Made by a program: the position numbers and the translations under genes
Notes under the pieces: generated by a model
Told to the model about the DNA's origin: nothing
Database searches by the model: none
Seen by the model: only the letters and a program-made list of their open reading frames with translations
Part shown: one piece after another, positions 54,437-63,324 of the stretch
How the letters are laid out: each line of letters starts with the position of its first letter
Numbering within the stretch: position 1 is the first letter of the stretch
Source: Coleofasciculus sp. FACHB-1120
GTDB taxonomy: Bacteria > Cyanobacteriota > Cyanobacteriia > Cyanobacteriales > FACHB-T130
Direction of reading: 5' to 3'
Length of the DNA: 64,000 nt
NCBI RefSeq assembly: GCF_014698845.1
Contig: NZ_JACJTV010000005.1
Span: 1 to 64,000 of the forward strand

Positions 54437-55534
54437 CTAAGTTTCGAGCATCTTCTTCACTTTTGTCAAGTGTTCTTCTGCAATCTCAGGCGGAATCGAT
54501 GCCGAACCTGGTTCAATAATAAAATCGCCAATGGTATTTATAGCATGTTCGTTTATTGCATCTATCAATAGTTGAGGCATAGTTATATTTGTCTCAGCAA
54601 TTTTCTTGAGCGTTGTACCTGGATTTTTTTGCTCTACTATGGCTTTGATTATCTGAATATCATCATTTGTAAGTTTTGTTTTTAGAGCAATCCATTCCGC
54701 TGATAAATTTTCTGATGATTGTTTTTTTTGTATTTCTATAAAAGGGATTGCCTGGGATTGCCCTTTTTGAGCTTTTTGGGAATTCAAATTCCAACTTTTT
54801 AACTGCTTGTATTCCAACTTCAAAGAGGATACTTGCCCTTGCAATTGACCTAATTCTACTTTCAAAGACACCAGAGATTGATTCAACGCTGTTCTCTGTG
54901 CTTCCAGCGTCTGAATCTGAGCTTGCAGATTATCTACTTCTGATTGTAAAGGGCGTTTTTGTTTTTTAAGGTTAGTGATTTCTTGCTCAAGAATTGTTTT
55001 TTGATTCTGATTATCTGTAACTTGCTCTTGCAGTTTCTTGAGTTCTGTTTTTAGGGAATTTAAGCTAGTTTCTATTTTCTGTTTTTCCGCTGTTGCAGCC
55101 AACAAGGATTCATTAAGTTCTGTTTTTTGTCTTTCCAGAACCTCAAGTTGAGTTTGGAGAATAAACCCTTGTTCTTCTAGTTGGTATCTATAGGCTCCTA
55201 AAGTGGATACTTCCCGATTAATGACCTCTCTTCGGTTATAGCTTTCTGCTATTTGTCCGTGCAATTGGTTTAGGCTTGACTCCAAATAATAGAGATCATC
55301 TTCTAAATTTTGTCTTTCGTCAGAAATCGCTCGAATTTCATTTTGTAGAAAAAACTTCTGCTTTCTTTGTTTAATTTGTACAACAATAGCTCCTGCATAG
55401 GTCGCAGGTACAGTAATTAAACCTGTAACCAAGGCTTTTGGGAAATCTCGGTTAGTAATAAGGCTCAGGAAAAAACTCACACCGAAGGCAATTAAACCCA
55501 GTAAAATCCGATTGCTTACCTTAACCGATCGCAT
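54437..55534 (-). CDS. Membrane-anchored coiled-coil protein with TerB-C domain
   Basis: A 365-residue protein. Two transmembrane helices (about 9-25, LLGLIAFGVSFFLSLI; about 34-52, ALVTGLITVPATYAGAIVV) make an N-terminal hairpin. A coiled coil of ~190 residues follows (about 60-250; LEEQGFILQTQLEVLERQK, LKKLQEQV, LQAQIQTLEAQRTALNQSL). The C-terminal ~85 residues resemble TerB-C, with IKAIVEQKNPGTTLKKIAE, then LLIDAINEHAINTIGDFIIE. TerB-C domains mark tellurite-resistance-type stress and defence systems. It could be the membrane sensor for the ATPase-helicase pair downstream. The TerB-C call rests on the C-terminal motif only. Confidence 0.75.
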   Translation of the reverse strand: MRSVKVSNRILLGLIAFGVSFFLSLITNRDFPKALVTGLITVPATYAGAIVVQIKQRKQKFFLQNEIRAISDERQNLEDDLYYLESSLNQLHGQIAESYNRREVINREVSTLGAYRYQLEEQGFILQTQLEVLERQKTELNESLLAATAEKQKIETSLNSLKTELKKLQEQVTDNQNQKTILEQEITNLKKQKRPLQSEVDNLQAQIQTLEAQRTALNQSLVSLKVELGQLQGQVSSLKLEYKQLKSWNLNSQKAQKGQSQAIPFIEIQKKQSSENLSAEWIALKTKLTNDDIQIIKAIVEQKNPGTTLKKIAETNITMPQLLIDAINEHAINTIGDFIIEPGSASIPPEIAEEHLTKVKKMLET

Positions 55535-55597
55535 ATCATTTTTGGTGAGATAAAGTCAGCGGTTCCTAAGTTCTAATTCATACGAACAGGATTCTAA

Positions 55598-56923
55598 TTA
55601 TGTGTTTAATCTACGAGATTCTGAACCAGTAACGGCTAAATCTGCCCTGAGAAAGTCAATGAATTGCCGTGCTGTACGTCCAGAACGCCCGTTGTGGCGA
55701 GTTGCCCACTGTAAGGCACGATACTCTAAATCTTCTTGGGAGAGGGAAATATTGGCTTGAGCTGCGAGATGGCGAATAATACTTAAGTAGGTGTTCTGAT
55801 CGGCAGGTTCAAAGGTTAACGTCAGACCAAAGCGATCGCTAAACGATAGCTTTTCCTGAACCGTATCCCAGGCGTGAATTTCTTCATTGTTCTTGGGACG
55901 AGGGCGATCGCTAAAAAATTCTCGAATCAGATGCCGTCGATTGGAAGTCGCATAAACTACCACATTTTGAGGACGGGCGGTTAAATTCCCCTCCAGCACC
56001 ACTTTAAGAGCTTTGAAAGCATCGTCATCCTCCCCAAAGGAGAGATCGTCAACAAAAATGATGAACTTCTGAGGAACCCCCCGCAACTGGTCTACAATTG
56101 CCGGTAAATCTTTCAAGTCAGATTTGGCAACTTCGACGAGGCGGAGGTTGACGGTATCAGGCTCATTTAATAACCCCTTCACTAAAGAAGATTTGCCACT
56201 CCCACGACTGCCGTAGAGCAAAACGTGCAAAGCTGGATAACCAGCAAGTAAAAATTTTGTATTCTTCAGCAAAGAGTCTTTCTGCGATTCGTAGCCGACT
56301 AATTCTGGAAGCTGCACGGGATCGGCATAGGAAATGCCTACCAACTGCCCAGATTGCCACCGTAAAGCCCGATAGACGGAAAACAACCCTGTTCCATATT
56401 GTTGATAATGAGCGGCTAAAGATTCCAGCACATCTACCCAATTTTCTGACATTTGGAATTTCTCCCAGATGGGCAATTCATGAATCGCGCCTACCCTATC
56501 CTGCTGCTGGTTCCAGGCAACTGGTGCCGCCAGTAACTTAGCTGCGGTTTGCACCCACCGGCTCAACTGGTCGCTACTGCAATTGTAGAGGCTCTGCAAG
56601 GCTTGTAAATCTTGCTGGGCAGCAGCTACCAGCGCTGGAGACAGTAAAGACGTTTGCTGGACTTGCTTGCTAAAAGGATTGTCAGTTCTGAGAATCTGGG
56701 TAATCAGGTAGTCTTGCCAACCCTGATTTCTGGCGGCTAAAGCTTGAAACCAAGTGCCGTAAGCTTGCAGGCAAGCCAGTCCATTAGTGTTGCTGCTGCT
56801 TAAAACTTGTAGCAGATTCAGGAAAGCCGTGCCAACTTCGCCACGGAGGACGGATTGATAAAGTAACAGAGAAGCAGCTTGACGTTGCAGAAATTCGATT
56901 GAGGCGATCGCTTGAGTATCCAT
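55598..56923 (-). CDS. DUF815-family ATPase
   Basis: A 441-residue protein with a DUF815 AAA-type domain in its C-terminal half. Walker A is LLYGSRGSGKSSLVKGLL (about 235-250), Walker B is KFIIFVDDLSFGEDD, followed by NVVVYATSNRRHLIREFF and the Arg-rich NGRSGRTARQFIDFL. The N-terminal ~200 residues are helical and family-specific. Function in bacteria is unknown. It lies 64 bases upstream of the TerB-C gene on the same strand, so it could be part of that operon or an ordinary neighbour; DUF815 genes are widespread in cyanobacteria. Confidence 0.9.
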   Translation of the reverse strand: MDTQAIASIEFLQRQAASLLLYQSVLRGEVGTAFLNLLQVLSSSNTNGLACLQAYGTWFQALAARNQGWQDYLITQILRTDNPFSKQVQQTSLLSPALVAAAQQDLQALQSLYNCSSDQLSRWVQTAAKLLAAPVAWNQQQDRVGAIHELPIWEKFQMSENWVDVLESLAAHYQQYGTGLFSVYRALRWQSGQLVGISYADPVQLPELVGYESQKDSLLKNTKFLLAGYPALHVLLYGSRGSGKSSLVKGLLNEPDTVNLRLVEVAKSDLKDLPAIVDQLRGVPQKFIIFVDDLSFGEDDDAFKALKVVLEGNLTARPQNVVVYATSNRRHLIREFFSDRPRPKNNEEIHAWDTVQEKLSFSDRFGLTLTFEPADQNTYLSIIRHLAAQANISLSQEDLEYRALQWATRHNGRSGRTARQFIDFLRADLAVTGSESRRLNT

Positions 56924-57016
56924 TAATGAACTGAACTGAGTAGTGTATCTCAGCTATGGTAAATTGTCTTCCGACGTTAGAAATGAGTTCTACTCAAGCA
57001 ATGAGGTTTTAACTAG

Positions 57017-57337
57017 ATGAATTCGGGTACTATCGCTGCGATCGCTTATGGAATTCTAGCCATTGTAGGCGGCATCATGGGCTACGCTCAAGCTAAAAGC
57101 AAAGCGTCGCTGATTTCTGGTAGCATCAGCGGCTTATTACTCATTCTCGGCGGCGTGATGCTATTGCAGGGAAAAGCCTGGGGGCTAGTTTTAGCAACCG
57201 TTGTCACCGCTGTTCTCATCATTGTCTTTGCCATCCGGTTGTTTAAAACTCGCAAATTTATGCCTGCGGGATTGATGACTCTTTTAGGTTTGATAACGCT
57301 GGCGGTGATGATTCAACAACTGGTTGCGATAGTGTAG
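57017..57337 (+). CDS. TMEM14/FAX-family membrane protein
   Basis: A 106-residue protein of four transmembrane helices (GTIAAIAYGILAIVGGIMGY, SLISGSISGLLLILGGVML, GLVLATVVTAVLIIVFAI, GLMTLLGLITLAVMIQQL) with the family motif AYGILAIVGGIMGYAQAKSKASLISG. Plant FAX relatives export fatty acids from plastids; the bacterial role is unproven. It is divergent from the DUF815 gene. Confidence 0.93.
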   Translation: MNSGTIAAIAYGILAIVGGIMGYAQAKSKASLISGSISGLLLILGGVMLLQGKAWGLVLATVVTAVLIIVFAIRLFKTRKFMPAGLMTLLGLITLAVMIQQLVAIV

Positions 57338-57546
57338 CGATCGCGCACCTCTAGCTTTCTGCATCTATCCCAAGCGATCGCGTCTGTTTTATTGCCACGA
57401 CCGCCAAAATTCACACCCTTCATTCCTAAATCAACCAAGCCATCAAAAAACTTAACCAATCTGGCAGCATTTCAATTTAGTAGCGACGGCAGGGAACACT
57501 AACCTTAGCGAAACATTTGCCAACATAGTCGCTCAAGGAGCTACCC

Positions 57547-59226
57547 ATGAGTACCGTCAAAATTCAAGCTACTGAATATCCTATTCAGAAAGTATTTAGC
57601 AATGATTTTGTCTTCACCATTCCCCTGTACCAGCGTCCCTATGCCTGGACTACTGAGCAAGCTGGAGAATTGTTTCAAGACCTAATTGTATCCTTGGGTG
57701 ACGGTAACGAGCCAATTGATGATATAAATCCCTACTTCCTAGGCAGCATTGTACTAATAAAGGCAGATAAACCAGACGCTCAAGTTGTTGATGGTCAACA
57801 ACGTCTGTCTACGCTAACTATACTACTTTCAGCTCTGCGGATGTTAGTACAGCCCAAATATGCCAATGCCTTAACTAAGTTGCTCTATGAAGAAAGCGAC
57901 CCAATCCTTGGCCACCCTAACCGTTACCGTTTGACCTTGGCAAAGCGAGATGCAGATTTCTTCAAGGAATACATTCAGGATGAAGGCGGTATTAGCAAGC
58001 TGGAATCCTCTACTGCGCTTTCAGATAGTCGTAAAAATATTAAAGAAAACGCGCTGTTATTCCTGAAAAAGTTAGAGGAACTTTCCGAATCTCAGCGAGT
58101 TCGGCTCGTGCAATTCATTATTACAAGATGTTTTCTGGTAGTAGTTTCAACACCAGACTTAGAATCTGCATATCGGATATTTTCTGTGTTGAACGGTCGG
58201 GGTCTAGACCTGTCACTTCCCGATATTTTAAAAGCTGAGATTATCGGGCAAATTCCTGATGCTCAAAAGGAAGCATACACTTGCAAATGGGAAGATATCC
58301 AAGAGAAACTAGGTCGGGAGACGTTTGAAAACCTTTTTTCATACATTCGCATGATTAATCGTAAGGCAAAACTCACTGGTAGCATCCTCAAGGAATACCG
58401 CGAACATATTAAACCTTGGAATAATTCTCAGGAGTTTATCAAGACAACTTTATGTCCTTTAGCTGATGCTTTCTACGAAATTAAGAATACAAGCTATGTA
58501 AGCGATAAACACGCCGAAGAAGTAAATAAACTGTTTAAGCAGTTAAATGATATCGATAATTCCGACTGGATACCTCCAGCTATTCTCTATCTCTCTCGTA
58601 ACCACAGCCATCCTGAGCGATTGGTGAAATTCTTTACTGAATTAGAACGTCTTGCGGCGGGTTTGATGATTAAACGGGCAAATATTAACGAACGCATTGA
58701 ACGCTATCGTCGCTTGCTAACTGCCATTGAGCATGAGGAAGATTTATATACACCCGATTCACCACTCCAAATTACATCAGAAGAAAAGAATGATATTCTC
58801 AAAATGTTGGATGGCGACCTCTACCTGACTCAAAAAATTCGTTTATTTGTATTGCTACGTCTAGATGCGGCTCTGTCAGAAGGTGAAGCCTCATACAACT
58901 TCTCCACCATTACTGTCGAGCATATATTACCGCAAAATCCTGCCCATGATAGTCTGTGGGTGAAGTCCTTTACAAGCTTGGAAGAACGCGAAAAATATGT
59001 GCATCGTTTAGGAAATCTGGCTTTACTCTCTTGTTATAAAAACAGTGAAGCGCAAAACTATGACTTTGATGTGAAAAAGCAAAAGTATTTCACCACTAAA
59101 AAAGGTATTTCTCCTTTTGCGCTAACAACTCAAGTGCTAATGGAACAGGAATGGACACCCGAAGTCATTGAAGCGCGGCAGAAAAAGCTTATCGGCGTTC
59201 TCCAGAAAGTCTGGCGCTTAGAGTAG
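57547..59226 (+). CDS. DUF262/DUF1524 (GmrSD-like) nuclease
   Basis: A 559-residue single-chain GmrSD-type protein. The N-terminal DUF262 domain has IPLYQRPYAW (25-34) and the nucleotidase-type DGQQRLST motif (DGQQR at 82-86). The C-terminal DUF1524 has an HNH-like site: VEHILPQNP, then LGNLALLSCYKNSEAQNYDF. GmrSD enzymes are type IV restriction systems that use NTP and cut modified (glucosylated) phage DNA. AAGGAG before the ATG supports the start. It stands alone, next to the predicted defence operon at 50788-55534. Confidence 0.93.
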   Translation: MSTVKIQATEYPIQKVFSNDFVFTIPLYQRPYAWTTEQAGELFQDLIVSLGDGNEPIDDINPYFLGSIVLIKADKPDAQVVDGQQRLSTLTILLSALRMLVQPKYANALTKLLYEESDPILGHPNRYRLTLAKRDADFFKEYIQDEGGISKLESSTALSDSRKNIKENALLFLKKLEELSESQRVRLVQFIITRCFLVVVSTPDLESAYRIFSVLNGRGLDLSLPDILKAEIIGQIPDAQKEAYTCKWEDIQEKLGRETFENLFSYIRMINRKAKLTGSILKEYREHIKPWNNSQEFIKTTLCPLADAFYEIKNTSYVSDKHAEEVNKLFKQLNDIDNSDWIPPAILYLSRNHSHPERLVKFFTELERLAAGLMIKRANINERIERYRRLLTAIEHEEDLYTPDSPLQITSEEKNDILKMLDGDLYLTQKIRLFVLLRLDAALSEGEASYNFSTITVEHILPQNPAHDSLWVKSFTSLEEREKYVHRLGNLALLSCYKNSEAQNYDFDVKKQKYFTTKKGISPFALTTQVLMEQEWTPEVIEARQKKLIGVLQKVWRLE

Positions 59227-59310
59227 TAGGCTAACGCCAAGGCGATCGCTTCCTCATTTTCTCTAGTCCAGAGTGCGATCGCTCCTACTTTTTCTGAAGT
59301 TTAGATGTGC

Positions 59311-62004
59311 CTAAACCATCTGCCGAAGTGGAATCTCAATAATAAACTCTGCTCCTCCACCTGGTGCTGAGAGACATTGCAATTGACCATTGTGCTTTTC
59401 TACAACAATCTGGTAGCTAATTGCCAAACCCAGTCCAGTGCCTTTGCCAATGGCTTTGGTAGTAAAAAAGGGATTAAATAACTGTTGTCTCACCGCCTCT
59501 GTCATTCCAGAGCCATTATCCGCAATTTTGATAACGACGCGATCGCAGTCTAGTACCTCAGTGCGAATTTTGATCCAGCTGGGATTTGCCTTGATTTCGG
59601 AAAGCGATCGCTGTTTGTTATACTCATCCGACGCATCAATGGCATTCGCGATCAGATTCATAAACACTTGATTGAGCTGTCCTGCGTAGCACTCGACTTT
59701 AGGTAAGTGCCCGTACTCCTTAATTATCTGAATGTTGGGATGATCCGGTTTTGCTTTCAGGCGGTTATGCAGAATCATTAGGGTACTATCAATTCCTTCG
59801 TGAATATCAACCGCCTTCATTTCAGCTTCGTCAATTCGCGAAAAATTCCGCAAGCTAAGAACAATCTCCCGGATGCGATCTGCCCCCACCTTCATTGATG
59901 ACAACAGGTTAGGAAAATCTTCCATCATAAAATCCAGGTCAATCGCTTCTATCTCCTCCTGAATTTCTGGCGTTGAATTCGGATACTGCTGATGATAAAG
60001 TCGCAATAGATTTAATAAGTCTTGGGTGTATTCTCTGACATGGGTGAGATTCCCAAAGATAAAGTTAACTGGGTTATTAATTTCGTGAGCAATCCCTGCA
60101 ACCAATTGTCCTAAACTGGACATTTTTTCGCTTTGAATTAATTGACCTTGAGTACGTTGGAGTTCTTGGAGAGTATGTTCTAGCTGCTGATTTTTTTCTT
60201 TTAACTGAACTTCTTTCTCCTGACGGGCTTCCTCAGCTTGTTTGCGAGCAGTAATATCCATCACGGTGGCACCAAGAGCCATCGGCTTGCCATCTTCTCC
60301 AGGTATGGGAAATTGAGAAGTCAACCAGTGCATCAGGACGCCTGGATTGCCAGGTAATTCACCGCACGTCTCCATGTTGAGAATCGCTTCGCCTGTCGTC
60401 AGTACTTTGCGTAATGTCGATTCGATCACTTGTGCAGCGTCGGGCAAGACTTCAGCCAGGGATCTTCCTAAATGTTCTTCTACAGACACGCCATTGAAGT
60501 GTGCTAGCGCTTCGTTGATTTGCAGATATCGCATCTGGTCGTCAAGAATACAGAGTCCGACCGGCGCAACGTTAATAAATGAGTTCAAAAGCTGCTCGCG
60601 CCGCGCTAATTCTTTTTCCAACGCCCTCCGATCGCTAATGTCTCGCGACATCCCAATCAAACCGATAACGTTTCCTTGGGGATCGCGGTAGATATTTTTT
60701 GTTGAGAGATACGTTACCGCGATGTCATTGATATAGACGATTTCCTCTAACGTCTGAGTTGTCCCAGAAGCCATAATTCTGCGGTCAGTCTCCATAAGTT
60801 GAGGGGCGACTTCAGGAAATACCTGGGAGTCATCCTTCCCAATCATCTCCTCTACAGACTTGCCAAGTATCTTGGCACCAATGGAGTTGACCATCAAGTA
60901 GCGACCCTGAAGATCCTTGATAAAAATGATATCAGTCGTTCCCTCAATGACTGCATTCAAGAGGTTATAGCTTACTTGGAGCGCCTCCTCTGTCTCCTGG
61001 TGTTCGGCAATTCGCTGGTGTAATTGCTTGTTCAGTTGACTCAGCTCGATCGTGCGCTCCTCAACTCTATCTTCTAGCTCTTGATTCACCTGTTTCAGTG
61101 CTGCTTCTGCTCGGTGGCGCTGGCTGTCAACCGCATTCAGGAATCTGGCATTCCACCAAATTAAAAAGGCAAAAATAACTACGTTGAAAACGCCAAAAAG
61201 AGCCAGCCCAAGTTCGCTGTCATAAATCTGAGATTGGTAGCCGCATAATATGAACCAGCCCAGCACTGAGGGAATGCCAATCGCGGCTGGCGACATCCGC
61301 CGCACCATCAATCCGCCTGCTTTGTCGCTTGTAACAACTGTCATTAGTCCTCGATCTGGACAAGCAAACAGGACTCCGGTGGAAAGCAGGATGAATGCGA
61401 TCGCTGTGTGCAACGCCACACCTGTGTTGTAACTCTTGCCGTACAACGAGGTGATGCCGTAGATATAGCCCAAAAGACCCAAAAAACCAATCAAAAATCC
61501 GCCTAAGCTAATGCAATGAGCCAGACGATACACCTTTTTTGATAACAGCCAAAGGGCAGAGCCAAGCATCAGAAAACTTAGGGCGCTATTGGGAGACATT
61601 CGCCCTGGTGCAGAGGTGCCAACAGCACCTGCTGGGTCTTTAAACAGCAGTTCGTCAATTCCTACATTCCATCCAAACCCATACTCAATTAGTGTCAATA
61701 GACTGATTAAAATGACGATAATTGCCAACACTTGAGAAAGGTCAAACGAAGACTTTCTCCGCTTATCTTTTGCGTTTTGTCTTTTGTGTTCCGCGTCGTG
61801 CCACAAACACAAAGACAATCCACCCAGAATAAAGGCTATGCTTGTGTTAGCTTTCATGCTTACCAGCCCTGGTAAAATGCTTTTAAGGGCTGTAATATCT
61901 AATATCCAGCCCAAGAAAACAACACAGCCAATTACAGTGACAATAATACCGGCTTTTTTGGAGTAGGATTGTAGAAGTTCGAGAAATCCCGTCTTTTTAA
62001 TCAT
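59311..62004 (-). CDS. Membrane sensor histidine kinase with PAS domains
   Basis: An 897-residue hybrid-input histidine kinase. The N-terminal ~290 residues make about eight transmembrane helices, a MASE-like sensor not matched to a named type. A coiled coil (about 295-340) leads to two PAS domains (about 345-460, NLLNAVIEGTTDIIFIKD; about 465-585, LLNSFINVAPVGLCILDD), then another coiled coil and the HisKA box (QSEKMSSLGQLVAGIAHEIN). The HATPase domain has a long insertion before ADNGSGM and GTGLGLAISYQIV. There is no receiver domain. The cognate response regulator is not adjacent. Confidence 0.93.
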   Translation of the reverse strand: MIKKTGFLELLQSYSKKAGIIVTVIGCVVFLGWILDITALKSILPGLVSMKANTSIAFILGGLSLCLWHDAEHKRQNAKDKRRKSSFDLSQVLAIIVILISLLTLIEYGFGWNVGIDELLFKDPAGAVGTSAPGRMSPNSALSFLMLGSALWLLSKKVYRLAHCISLGGFLIGFLGLLGYIYGITSLYGKSYNTGVALHTAIAFILLSTGVLFACPDRGLMTVVTSDKAGGLMVRRMSPAAIGIPSVLGWFILCGYQSQIYDSELGLALFGVFNVVIFAFLIWWNARFLNAVDSQRHRAEAALKQVNQELEDRVEERTIELSQLNKQLHQRIAEHQETEEALQVSYNLLNAVIEGTTDIIFIKDLQGRYLMVNSIGAKILGKSVEEMIGKDDSQVFPEVAPQLMETDRRIMASGTTQTLEEIVYINDIAVTYLSTKNIYRDPQGNVIGLIGMSRDISDRRALEKELARREQLLNSFINVAPVGLCILDDQMRYLQINEALAHFNGVSVEEHLGRSLAEVLPDAAQVIESTLRKVLTTGEAILNMETCGELPGNPGVLMHWLTSQFPIPGEDGKPMALGATVMDITARKQAEEARQEKEVQLKEKNQQLEHTLQELQRTQGQLIQSEKMSSLGQLVAGIAHEINNPVNFIFGNLTHVREYTQDLLNLLRLYHQQYPNSTPEIQEEIEAIDLDFMMEDFPNLLSSMKVGADRIREIVLSLRNFSRIDEAEMKAVDIHEGIDSTLMILHNRLKAKPDHPNIQIIKEYGHLPKVECYAGQLNQVFMNLIANAIDASDEYNKQRSLSEIKANPSWIKIRTEVLDCDRVVIKIADNGSGMTEAVRQQLFNPFFTTKAIGKGTGLGLAISYQIVVEKHNGQLQCLSAPGGGAEFIIEIPLRQMV

Positions 62005-62465
62005 AAGAAGCGGACTCTTCTAAATATCAATGACTGACTAATTGTTAACTATTAGCATTAAAAAAACTTAAGCTTTGCTAGATGAATTTATACAAATTAT
62101 AAAAGTAATACGATTCATCGTTTATGCGTAAAAATAGGCTAAATATAAATTTATTCCTAATGAAGATAGGATATATTTACTAAGGATAAAACCGTATTTA
62201 TATTGACTATTGGTCTGTTTCTTATAAAAAAGTCAGTAAATTTACAGATAAATGTCCTGAACTATTGTAAAAAGAACAATCTAGCGATCGCTTTTGTATT
62301 TATCGCAAGCACGGTAGCGAATCGAGAAGCCTATAACCCAGCCCAGTCAAGCAATCTTGAAACCATTTAATCAATTCTTTTGCTTTCGTCCCTGATTCAG
62401 GCGGGAAGGCAACAAATAGCATCTCTGAGCTATCCTGGAATCGCCAGATAGCAAGAGTTGACAGA
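62005..62465. other. AT-rich intergenic region, divergent promoters expected
   Basis: No gene is seen. The region holds long A/T runs and a HIP1 octamer near 62284. Promoters of the histidine kinase and the metallophosphoesterase should lie here. Confidence 0.4.
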
Positions 62466-63299
62466 ATGCACTGGATATTAACCGAACCTTTAAGCGTAGA
62501 AAATGTGACAGTAGCGATCGCGGGTTTACCAGCATCGTTGCAAGGCACAAAGCTAGTACAACTGTCCGATTTGCACTACGATGGCAAGCGGTTATCCGAA
62601 ACGCTACTCGCAGAGGCAATTGAAGCCAGCAATCAACTCGAACCCGACCTCGTTGTATTGACTGGCGACTTCGTAACGGATGACCCATCTCCCATTCATG
62701 CCCTAGTAAAACGGCTAAAACACTTGCAAGGTCGCGCTGGTGTCTATGCTGTACTGGGCAACCACGATAATTATTATCGCCATTCAAAAAAAGAGGTGCA
62801 AGACGCCCTGACTAGCATTGGGATTCATGTCCTCTGGAATGAAATTGCATATCCATTTGGAAAAGAATTACCCTTAGTCGGACTGGCTGATTTTTGGTCG
62901 CGGGAATTTAATCCAGCGCCAGTGATGAATCAACTCGATCGGGATACACCCCGAATCGTCTTATCTCACAACCCAGATACCGCCGAGATTTTGCAAGAAT
63001 GGCGAGTGGATTTGCAACTGTCGGGTCATACTCACGGCGGTCAAGTGGTAATTCCTGGAGTTGGCCCAGCAGCGCAACTGCTGCAAAACATCCGTCACCT
63101 GATTCCCAAACCGCTCCAGCGTTGGGTGCCTTTTATGAAGGAATGCAATAAAGTGGTAGAGCGTTGGGAATGGGCGCAGGGGTGGCATCAGGTGGGAAAA
63201 AACCAGCTATATGTGAATCGAGGGCTGGGAACCTATTGGCCCGGACGCCTATTTTGTCCGCCAGAAGTCACGGCGATCGCGCTGGTGGATCAAAAATAG
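62466..63299 (+). CDS. Calcineurin-like metallophosphoesterase (YkuE/YaeI type)
   Basis: A 277-residue metallophosphoesterase. Metal ligands are visible in LVQLSDLHYDG, LVVLTGDFVTDD, LGNHDNYY, VLSHNPD and LSGHTHGGQ. Members of this group act on phospho-esters; YaeI hydrolyses lipid A pyrophosphate bonds. No signal peptide is obvious, but the N-terminal IAGLPASLQGTKLV is mildly hydrophobic. The start at ATG 62466 is supported by length only. It precedes hisC by 25 bases. Confidence 0.92.
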   Translation: MHWILTEPLSVENVTVAIAGLPASLQGTKLVQLSDLHYDGKRLSETLLAEAIEASNQLEPDLVVLTGDFVTDDPSPIHALVKRLKHLQGRAGVYAVLGNHDNYYRHSKKEVQDALTSIGIHVLWNEIAYPFGKELPLVGLADFWSREFNPAPVMNQLDRDTPRIVLSHNPDTAEILQEWRVDLQLSGHTHGGQVVIPGVGPAAQLLQNIRHLIPKPLQRWVPFMKECNKVVERWEWAQGWHQVGKNQLYVNRGLGTYWPGRLFCPPEVTAIALVDQK

Positions 63300-63324
63300 T
63301 TTTTAGTTGTTAGATCAAGAATTT

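Noticed and set aside
62300-62787. Minus-strand frames overlapping the metallophosphoesterase start
   Set aside because: They are shadows of the metallophosphoesterase, which has all metal-binding motifs.
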